A stretch of 64,000 nucleotides of DNA, from positions 62,001 to 126,000 of the forward strand of contig JAWHQP010000004.1 of NCBI GenBank assembly GCA_032586195.1. Direction: 5' to 3'. A program made the position numbers and the translations under genes. Under the pieces are notes generated by a model. It saw only the letters and a list, made by a program, of their open reading frames with translations, was not told the DNA's origin and searched no databases. Shown piece after piece: positions 1 through 6,861 of this stretch (positions are counted from its first letter, which is position 1; each line of letters starts with the position of its first letter). The stretch comes from JAWHQP01 sp032586195. GTDB taxonomy: Bacteria; Pseudomonadota; Gammaproteobacteria; Enterobacterales; Pasteurellaceae.

Positions 1-11
1 ATAGTCATTTT

Positions 12-174
12 ATGAAGCAAATTAGTTACATACTATTCTTTATTTATCATCAAGTTGTAATGGCTAACTGAGTCAGATTATGGTGATTACACTGAAGAGA
101 CTGACTCTGCACCAACTATGGACAATATTGAAGGTGAAGCAATATGCCCATGCATCAACATAACAAATGAGTGA
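12..174 (+). pseudogene. Remnant of a small exported protein gene
   Basis: An ATG at 12 opens a hydrophobic N-terminus (MKQISYILFF...) that stops at 69-71. Shifting frame by one base just before the stop gives an acidic tail (TESDYGDYTEETDSAPT...) ending at 172-174. The start resembles the signal peptide of the small exported protein at 2918 (MKQLLYVLTL) and both have acidic C-terminal parts. I infer a frameshifted relative of that gene, but the piece is short and it may be chance. Confidence 0.25.
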
Positions 175-280
175 TGAAGAAATTGGCATAAATAGTTAAG
201 TATGAAAAACAACTTGCTTGACTCTTAAGAAAGTCTTTGATAGAATCAGAAAGAATCAATTTGATGTCACTAGGTTAAAT

Positions 281-1228
281 ATGTTTAAAAAGTCGTTGAA
301 TGTCAGAAATATAACAGAAGCACTGTATTTTGAGTTAGTAGAATCAGCTAAGAAGAATGGACGCTCTTTAGAAGGTGAAGTTCGTTTTATACTTCAGGAA
401 TGGAGTAAAGCACAAACAGATAAAGGACTCCACAAAGCTTTCAATCTAAATATCACAGAAAGAATGCAAGAATTATTGCCACGATTAGATTTAGCTTTTT
501 CTAATTTTAATCAAATTGAACCAATACCATACTCAATTCTTGCCGAAAGTCTAGATTTGGAATATATAGACCCTGTCTATCATTGGTTTAACGGAACTCA
601 AGAACCATCACGAAGTAATATAAGAAACATGGCCCATTTATTAGGTTGTCAGTATGAGTGGTTAATGCATGGATTAGGAGAATGTTACAAATTTTATGCG
701 TTTACTATGCATGATTCGCCTATTGATTTTGCAAAAAAATTACTCAAACCAAACTTGCTTAAAAATAGTAGTCAGGTTCTTTATGATCAGGTTCTTTATA
801 TACATTTCATCAGAAGTGAAAGTAATGGTTTCGTGTACATTATTAAAGAATCTGAAAAGTATCTTTGTAAAGTTTATTTTACCTCAAATTTATCATTGAG
901 TTCCGAAACACTTAGCGATGATGAAGGTGCTTATAATCTGGCTAAATTTACATTAGTACTAGAAGCATTACATAAAATAAGAAAGAACGTTATTATAAAA
1001 AGTTATACAATATCAGATCCACATTATTCAGATATATTTGTCAAGAAACAAAAACATCCGCTTCTATTTAAACAATTTGCTACGGAACTTGTATGGCATG
1101 AGGATCTTTTCACTGATATATCAATTGAACCTTGGAAAGGGTTTAAAACACTACGTCAACGGATAAATACTATGATTAACGATTTGGATGAATTGAGAGA
1201 TTATAGAAAACAAATAGAAGAAGTTTAA
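281..1228 (+). CDS. Arc/FitA-type ribbon-helix-helix regulator of the ICE
   Basis: The first 40 residues (SLNVRNITEALYFELVESAK and on, then GRSLEGEVRFILQEW) match the ribbon-helix-helix pattern of Arc/FitA-like DNA-binding proteins, where a short beta strand is followed by two helices with the GRSxExEVR signature. The remaining 270 residues are not recognised, although residues around 95-135 (SILAESL...YHWFNG...SRSNIRNMAHLLGCQYEWLMHG) look like an XRE-type helix-turn-helix. That would give two DNA-binding modules in one protein. The ATG at 281 is chosen because the RHH begins directly after it; an in-frame TTG at 218 would add 21 residues. Low GC and position inside the ICE suggest a regulator of element or cargo genes. 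Function is inferred from the domains only. Confidence 0.6.
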   Translation: MFKKSLNVRNITEALYFELVESAKKNGRSLEGEVRFILQEWSKAQTDKGLHKAFNLNITERMQELLPRLDLAFSNFNQIEPIPYSILAESLDLEYIDPVYHWFNGTQEPSRSNIRNMAHLLGCQYEWLMHGLGECYKFYAFTMHDSPIDFAKKLLKPNLLKNSSQVLYDQVLYIHFIRSESNGFVYIIKESEKYLCKVYFTSNLSLSSETLSDDEGAYNLAKFTLVLEALHKIRKNVIIKSYTISDPHYSDIFVKKQKHPLLFKQFATELVWHEDLFTDISIEPWKGFKTLRQRINTMINDLDELRDYRKQIEEV

Positions 1229-1270
1229 TTTTGTTTCATAAAATTAATTAGAATTAACAAGGAGATTAAC

Positions 1271-1648
1271 ATGTTCCCTATTCATATCTTACTTCTTTTA
1301 TTTAACCAGAAGATTGATGAACTACCATCTAAAGCAGAAGAAAGAGTACAAAAAGTAATCGTTTACATACTCTGTGTTTTCTTATTGATCGTTGCTGCAT
1401 ATTTTGCAACTCGGAGGTCCAACGACGGGACTAACTATATTATAATAGGTTGGATCTATTGGACTACTATGATACCTATCATTATTTCCATTGGATTTGC
1501 AATACGGGCAATATCTCAATCTCAAAGCAATGTACATCTAGCTGGAACTATTATGATTCGAGGTTTAATTCTATCTGTATTAATGCTTTCAGCATTCTTT
1601 TTAATTGATTCTCTTTATATTATTATATTTAAGAGTAGTTCTAACTAA
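1271..1648 (+). CDS. Small membrane protein, three predicted TM segments
   Basis: 125 residues with a strong ribosome-binding site (AAGGAG, 6 nt before ATG). Hydrophobic stretches lie near residues 30-48 (VIVYILCVFLLIVAAYFAT), 62-77 (WTTMIPIIISIGFAI) and 97-118 (ILSVLMLSAFFLIDSLYIII). The second half is closely related, at DNA level too, to the 61-residue protein encoded on the other strand at 2560-2745. No family was recognised. It follows the RHH gene by 42 nt and may be co-transcribed with it. It is ICE cargo of unknown role. Confidence 0.55.
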   Translation: MFPIHILLLLFNQKIDELPSKAEERVQKVIVYILCVFLLIVAAYFATRRSNDGTNYIIIGWIYWTTMIPIIISIGFAIRAISQSQSNVHLAGTIMIRGLILSVLMLSAFFLIDSLYIIIFKSSSN

Positions 1649-1666
1649 TTATGGAGAGAACAAAAA

Positions 1667-1777
1667 ATGGAGAAAATAAAAGGTTTTATAATGATAAAAG
1701 AGGAAAAAATAGTGCTACAAGAAAGTGATTTGAAGCAAAGGCGTAGTTATTCGTATTCGGCTAAAATTTATGGATAG
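1667..1777 (+). CDS. Possible 36-residue peptide, doubtful
   Basis: An ATG at 1667, preceded by ATGGAGAG, opens a charged 36-codon frame (MEKIKGFIMIKEEKIVLQES...) ending at TAG. It lies in the 241-nt spacer between two membrane-protein genes. The region is very AT-rich and no similarity was recognised, so it could be chance. Nothing else is apparent in this spacer. Confidence 0.15.
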   Translation: MEKIKGFIMIKEEKIVLQESDLKQRRSYSYSAKIYG

Positions 1778-1889
1778 GTGATTCGTGATTCATCAACAAA
1801 AATAGAATGTGCAGCATAACAACCCGACATGGACTAAAGGGTAATTGGCAAGTTCTAAGTATAATAATGTAAAATATAGGATAACAGTG

Positions 1890-2342
1890 ATGATTGATGT
1901 TAATTTAATTTTAAATATTGTTGGTAAAGAGGAAGCTATAGATGCATTCATTCATAGTATGCCTATATGGTCTATCTTTTCAGTGATAGCAATTATATGT
2001 TCTATTATCATATATTATAAAAGCGAAGATCCATATAATGTAGTTTTTCCGCTATTATGTATAGGTATTATGTCTTTAATGTTTTTAATTCCAATCTCTT
2101 TAGATAATATGGATAGAATAAATATTAAAGATTATGAAATATTATATTCTAAAATATCATCTGATATGCGAATTAAAAAGCTAGATAAAGAAAGTCTTGA
2201 TGTACTAAATCGTTGCGCTTTGCCTGAAGGTCTTAAATATAAACAATATCCATCACGTTATAAAATTAATAAATGCGTTATTGAGACAGATATTAAAAAA
2301 AAGAAACAAAAGGAAAAAATAAACTTTATTCCATTTGAATAG
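1890..2342 (+). CDS. Membrane protein with two TM segments and basic cytosolic tail
   Basis: 150 residues from the ATG at 1890; an in-frame TTG at 1845 would add 15 polar residues and looks less likely. Two hydrophobic segments (about residues 27-46, IWSIFSVIAIICSIIIYY, and 54-73, VVFPLLCIGIMSLMFLIPIS) are followed by a charged domain ending in a Lys-rich stretch (DIKKKKQKEKINF). No family was recognised. The gene sits between the two inverted copies of the small membrane-protein sequence (1456-1648 and 2560-2735), so the trio may be one cargo module. Confidence 0.45.
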   Translation: MIDVNLILNIVGKEEAIDAFIHSMPIWSIFSVIAIICSIIIYYKSEDPYNVVFPLLCIGIMSLMFLIPISLDNMDRINIKDYEILYSKISSDMRIKKLDKESLDVLNRCALPEGLKYKQYPSRYKINKCVIETDIKKKKQKEKINFIPFE

Positions 2343-2559
2343 TATATAGAATCGAATTAGTAGTTTTTACTAATATTCTTAAGTGAATAAATAAAGTATA
2401 TTTGATATTTTAAAAATATAGCAATCAATGCTGTATAAATTGTAGAAGAATTCTGAGTCAGCTGGAGAAAACTCTTTATAACAGGCGCATTGTAATTCAA
2501 TGCCTAATTCGGCCTCAATGAATTTTCTAACCATACAATTGTTTCCAGAGTATTATCAT
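2343..2559. other. AT-rich spacer with no convincing gene
   Basis: On the minus strand, an ATG near 2532 opens a 51-codon frame (MVRKFIEAELGIELQCACYK...). It has no clear ribosome-binding site or recognised relative. Nothing else is seen in this spacer between the converging small membrane-protein genes. Confidence 0.2.
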
Positions 2560-2745
2560 CTAGTTATAAAAAACAGAAATTAAAAAATCAGTTAAATAAA
2601 ATGTCAAAAGCATTAATACAGATAGAATTAGACCAAAGATCAGAATAATGTCAACCAGATGTTCATTGCCTTTAAATTTTGCCTGTATTGCAAATCCAAT
2701 GGAAATAATGATAGGTATCACAATAGTCCAATAGCTTAAGTTCAT
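2560..2745 (-). CDS. Small two-TM membrane protein, inverted paralogue of the 1271 gene
   Basis: 61 residues beginning MNLSYWTIVIPIIISIGFAI. The start at 2745 is chosen for the Shine-Dalgarno-like AAAGGTAA upstream; a longer frame opens at 2811. Two TM helices are visible. Residues 4-61 align with the C-terminal half of the protein at 1271-1648: YWT.(V/M)IPIIISIGFAI and GLILSVLML..F are shared, and about 40 nt around these motifs are almost identical. It is therefore a truncated, inverted duplicate. Function is unknown. Confidence 0.5.
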   Translation of the reverse strand: MNLSYWTIVIPIIISIGFAIQAKFKGNEHLVDIILIFGLILSVLMLLTFYLTDFLISVFYN

Positions 2746-2917
2746 CAAGGTTACCTTTCTTAAATACTGGCTCAGAAATTTATGATTCTTCATATTCTTA
2801 TAATTTATCAATTAATTGAAACAGAAAACTGTGTTTAATTTGTTTTCAATTTCTGCTAAACATTCCTGGTATTTGTCATACACTGAAGCAAATCTTTTCA
2901 ATTCTGTTTAACGTTTA

Positions 2918-3280
2918 ATGATGAAGCAATTACTTTACGTTCTCACACTGAATGTTATCTTTATTATTAACACCCATGCAGAACCCCGAACAGGACAAAT
3001 CTGCCATGCGGATTCTGAATATGTCAGGTATAATTATCCTGGTCTTTGGGAGAAAGACAACCATGGAAATCTTATTTGTAACTATTGGCAATTTTTATCT
3101 GAAGCAGAAGTAGCTGAGTCATTAAGAGATTATGATGATGTTACAAATATTGAAATGAGTTGGAGTGAAATAGAAGAACACAATAATTATCAAGATGAGG
3201 ACATTGAAGTAGAAATAGAAACTGAGGCAGACGATTTGGAGAACAGCTTTGAAACCATAGATGAAAATAAAAATCTGTAA
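2918..3280 (+). CDS. Small secreted or periplasmic protein with acidic tail
   Basis: 120 residues. Residues 1-21 (MMKQLLYVLTLNVIFIINTHA, then EPRTG) form a Sec signal peptide with an A-x-A-like end. The mature part has two cysteines (QICHADSEY and NLICNYW) that could form a disulfide, and a strongly acidic C-terminus (DEDIEVEIETEADDLEN). It lies just upstream of the relaxase region in the ICE. No family was recognised. A protein of this type could be an element-encoded periplasmic factor, but the sequence does not show its job. Confidence 0.5.
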   Translation: MMKQLLYVLTLNVIFIINTHAEPRTGQICHADSEYVRYNYPGLWEKDNHGNLICNYWQFLSEAEVAESLRDYDDVTNIEMSWSEIEEHNNYQDEDIEVEIETEADDLENSFETIDENKNL

Positions 3281-3400
3281 AAGGTTAAAAGGCAAAGGGG
3301 AGAAGGGTAATTTTTCAAGGGCAAACCGCTCCACCGAAGTGGAGCGGCCTTACCCGAAAAGGTTGTTGAATGCTTGTGAAAAGGCTAAAAGGCCTAAAAG
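3281..3400. repeat. AAAAGGC-type short repeats upstream of the relaxase; possible oriT
   Basis: The motif AAAAGGC/AAAAGGTT recurs at about 3280-3295 and as a cluster at 3379-3400 (AAAAGGCTAAAAGGCCTAAAAGGC). It flanks the GC-rich hairpin at 3326-3347. Direct repeats plus a hairpin a short distance upstream of a relaxase gene resemble a transfer origin. This is positional inference; no nick site can be identified by eye. Confidence 0.3.
3303..3355 (+). terminator. Nested stem-loop downstream of the exported-protein gene
   Basis: A perfect 9-bp stem CCGCTCCAC (3326-3334) / GTGGAGCGG (3339-3347) closes on a CGAA tetraloop. It is nested inside GGGTAA (3305-3310) / TTACCC (3350-3355). There is no long T-run after it, so it may be a terminator or a recognition hairpin rather than a classical Rho-independent terminator. 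Confidence 0.5.
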
Positions 3401-3543
3401 GCTTGCAACATTGATAGATTAGACAAAATCTGATATCAGAAAAACCATAGGTATACCATGTAGATTTTTTGCTTTTAGATATATAAAAAACTTGTTTTAA
3501 TGAACTTCAGTCAAAATATTATATATTGGGTTACTTTATCTTT

Positions 3544-5375
3544 ATGATCAGAAAATTTCTTAGTGTCCTCAAACTTAATATATTTAAAAATACATCTGAT
3601 CTGCCTAATATTCTTGCAGAAACCTCAAGCATTCCCCCGGCATCCGCCGAAGGATGGTACCTGCCACAGACAGCTAAGATATTGTTGGATACACCTTTAC
3701 GCCAACAATATCTCAAGACCATCTGGCAGAATGTTTCTATGTCACCTGAGATGTTTAAGAAATTATATCAAGAACCTATAAATAGATATTCTGAAATGGT
3801 GCAATTATTACCTGCGTCAGAATCTCATCATCATGCCCATGCTGGGGGAATGCTTGATCATGGTCTTGAGGTCATCGCTATTGCGACAAAACTCCGGCAG
3901 AATTATGTGCTGCCGCAAAATGCGGCACCGGAAGAACAGGCCAGACAAAGAGATGTCTGGACCGCAGTCATTATCTATGCTGCGTTATTACATGATATAG
4001 GCAAAGTTGCCGCAGATATTGAAATTCAGTTAAAAAACGATACCAGATGGTTTCCCTGGCAGGGTATACCGAAAGAAGCATATAAATTCCGTTACATAAA
4101 AGAACGGGATTACAACTTGCATCCGGTATTAGGCAGCCTGCTTGCACAATATCTTCTGCCAGAGGCCGCACTTAATTGGATTGCCCCTTTTAATCAAGCT
4201 TTTACTGCGTTTAATTATTTTATTGCGGGTCATACAGATAAAGCAGGCATACTCTCTGAAATTATTCAAAAAGCAGATCAAATCAGCGTTACTATGGCAT
4301 TGGGAGGTGACCCGGCGAAATTAGCTGAAAAACCTCAGATATCATTTGCTAAGCAGCTACATATCGCTCTGTGCCATGTTATTCAGAATTTTAAGCTTAA
4401 TGCCCCTAAAGGCGGTTGTGACGGATGGTTAACTAATGATGGTTTATGGTTAATGAGTAAAAGTACAGCAGATAATATCCGGGCTTATTTAATGTCACAA
4501 GGAGTCAGTGTCCCAAGCCAGAATGGGAAATTATTTGATGAGCTTCAGTCTTATAATTTAATTGAGAAAACTGAGCAGGGAATGGCTATCTGGAACGGAA
4601 GACCTATATCCAATATGGGGTGGGCTCCTGCTAAACCGTTTACGTTACTGAAGGTTTCGCCAGGTATTATCTGGGGAAATATAGAACAGCGTCCATCACT
4701 TTTTGATGGACGGCTGGAACTTGAAGATTCCCTATCTGCTATTAAATTAGGTGAAAGTACGGTCATACAGAATCCTGAACCAGTATCTGGGGAAATAGTC
4801 GGTGTACCGGAAACATATAAAAAGGATGCAGCCTTAGATTTTGTATTGGGTTTGTTTCCTGTTAATGAAAGTATTGAATCAGATTCAAATACTGAGATTG
4901 AAAATTGCATACAGGAAAAACGGGCAGTTTCTGATAAGCCAAAGAAAAAAGAAAAAGATAAAATGCAGTTAACAGGAGATAGTAGAGATATTATCAATGG
5001 AGAAAGATTTCTGCTTTGGTTAAAAGCAGGAATTATCAGTGGGAAGTTAAGTTACAACAGACCAAATGCAAAAGTCCATCTTGTTAAAAATCATCTGTTT
5101 CTTGTTACGCCCAGTATCTTTCAGTTATATTTAGGCGAAGCAGGAATCACAGATAAAAATCCTGGGAGCTCCTGCAGAAACGTTTCCAGAATTTAGGTAT
5201 TCATAGACGACAAATCACTGAAAATGACAGCCGGAATATCTGGACATGTTTGATAGCTGGACCTAATAAGAAGTCTGTTCTGAATGGGTATCTGCTTGAT
5301 AATCCACAACAGTTCTTCGGGGACAAACTGATTATTAATAATCAATGGTTAACTTTAGAAGGAAATATTGTATGA
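3544..5375 (+). pseudogene. MobH-family ICE relaxase (TraI_2/DUF1528), frameshifted near the 3' end
   Basis: The main frame (3544-5196, 550 residues) starts at MIRKFLSVLK. It carries the MobH/TraI_2 signature: a His-rich HHHAHAGGMLDHGLE motif near residue 100 and the HD-type metal motif ALLHDIGK near residue 145, as in PFGI-1/ICEHin1056-class relaxases. From about residue 480 the DUF1528 C-terminal winged-helix part begins (NGERFLLWLKAGI...). Around 5155-5165 the frame breaks. Reading continues one base back as WELLQKRFQNLGIHRRQ...NNQWLTLEGNIV and stops at 5373-5375, which is the expected family C-terminus. It nicks and leads DNA during conjugation when intact. The missing base may be a real mutation or a sequencing error. 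The extension overlaps the integrase ATG (5372) in the ATGA fashion, supporting an original two-gene operon. An in-frame TTG at 3526 is a less likely start. Confidence 0.75.
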
Positions 5376-6276
5376 CTTACAGACAATTAATTGAAAAATT
5401 TTTTTACATAAAAATCTCAGACCATCTACAGTTAGAAGTTATGAAAAAGTACTGACCTTATTTCTGAAGATGAACCTTCATCTATCTGCTTCGCCAGCTG
5501 CACTGACGGCTGAAGATGTAATCAGATGGAGAGAGGAAGTACTGAAGACGGCCAAGCCTATTACCTGGAATTCCTATCTGAGACATATGCGAAGTTTTTA
5601 TAATTTTGCCATAGATAATGAATTAATTTCACTACACAAAAATCCTTTCCTTAAACTAACTTTACGTGAGGGCAAAGAGAAACGTAAGGTATTGTCAGAT
5701 GAACAGATACAGGCACTGGAGCAATTATTATCCAATGATTACTTACTTCCTGATATTTTACGGCCTCGTTGGTTTATATTAGCATTGGTAAAAACTTTCA
5801 GATATACAGGAATACGAAGAAATCAGTTAATTCAGTTGAGAATTTGTGACATAGATTTATCCAATCGCATTATTAGTCTTCCGTCACATATTAATAAAAA
5901 CCATAATTATCACGAAATTCCTATCTCAGATAAACTATTGCCATACTTGGAAAAACTAGTTCTTGAAATGAAGCGGCTTAAAAGAAAGGAACAAGACCAG
6001 CTATTTAACTTGAATGTGATATCTAGATATACAATGTACAGGGGGAGAGATATGACTATGGGGCAGGTTAACCATTTATTTCGTGTATTATCCAATTTGT
6101 TGGGATTTAAAGTATCTCCACATAGATTCAGACATACCATTGCGACACAGCTAATGAGAAATTTTGATAATTTATACAATGTAAAACAACTGTTGGGACA
6201 CAGTGATCTCAAGGTTACATTGAGCTATGTGGAGTACAATACTGAGATGATCAGAGGTTGTGTCAATAGTTTATAA
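5372..6276 (+). pseudogene. ICE tyrosine recombinase (integrase), frameshifted near the start
   Basis: The uninterrupted frame starting at 5470 (268 residues) carries the catalytic set of phage-type integrases: R in RYTGIRRNQL, the K/H region, H-x-x-R in SPHRFRHTIATQ, H in LLGHSDLKVT and the nucleophile Y in LSYVEYN. Its N-terminal SAM-like domain begins earlier. From the ATG at 5372, MTYRQLIEKFF is read, then a one-base step back in an A5T7 run (5394-5405) gives LHKNLRPSTVRSYEKVL, which joins the main frame. The ATG overlaps the relaxase stop. The gene ends 140 nt before the tRNA-Leu fragment, so it is well placed to have catalysed insertion there. Both the homopolymer and the neighbouring relaxase shift raise the option of sequencing error versus decay. 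Confidence 0.75.
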
Positions 6277-6416
6277 AAAATAATTAATATTTTCATTTTT
6301 TGTGTTTACAATAAGCTGAAAGTATGTAAAATAGCTCTTGCTGGATCTAGATCGTTGGTTAGTTTCTATCTTGATCTGGCAAGTTATTTTCAATTTCTGT
6401 GCTTAGAAGGTTAGCT

Positions 6417-6473
6417 GATTCAAAATCCGCCGCCCTTAAAAGCGTGTCGGTTCGAGTCCGACCCTAGGCACCA
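6417..6473 (+). tRNA. Partial tRNA-Leu(CAA) 3' end: ICE attachment site
   Basis: From the anticodon loop onward this is a tRNA-Leu: loop TTCAAAA with CAA anticodon (6421-6423), a long variable arm, T arm GTCGG-TTCGAGT-CCGAC (6446-6462), acceptor strand CCTAGGC, discriminator A and encoded CCA (6471-6473). Upstream, no D arm or 5' acceptor strand follows tRNA rules, and one anticodon-stem pair is broken, so only the 3' part is here. This is the usual scar where an ICE recombines into a tRNA 3' end; ICEHin1056 relatives use tRNA-Leu. The intact gene should lie at the other end of the element, outside this window. Confidence 0.85.
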
Positions 6474-6861
6474 ATAATAAGTGAACTTTTTGAATCTCTA
6501 AGTTAGCTTTTTATAATTGATAATCATCTTAATAGTATTAGGCCAGTGCTGATTCAGTATTCAAAATTTTGCTTATTCCATTTTACTATTCAATAGTAAC
6601 TATCCATTACACTTCTCTATTTTATAGAAAATCCGCCAAACTGCTGTTATTAACACCGCACTTCGTAGACTGAAGTCTATACATTTACATATCTTTACAC
6701 TTATGTATATTAATTTTTCATGTAGTTACTAGTAGAATACTTGAGTCCAACTCTGGGTTATCTCGTCAGATATGGAATGCAAATGATAACTTATTAGGCA
6801 TTAAGTAATAAATCAAGTCAAATTTTGCAAACCCTACAAGTTGATTTTAAAAGGAATTCTA
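6474..6861. promoter_or_regulatory. Intergenic region upstream of the autotransporter
   Basis: 388 nt, AT-rich and without a convincing gene. It contains the first uptake sequence of the window (ACCGCACTT, 6655-6663), 180 nt beyond the tRNA scar. This marks the return to resident chromosome. The adhesin promoter should be here, but I cannot point to a clear -35/-10 pair. AAGGAA at 6851-6856 serves as the ribosome-binding site of the next gene. Confidence 0.5.

Noticed and set aside
5394..5405. Programmed -1 frameshift site in the integrase
   Set aside because: The T-run is not in the phase needed for a canonical slippery heptamer, and no downstream pseudoknot is evident; mutation or sequencing error is simpler.
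6414..6473. Intact tRNA-Leu gene
   Set aside because: The 5' half (acceptor strand and D arm) is absent and an anticodon-stem pair is broken, so it is only an attachment-site remnant.
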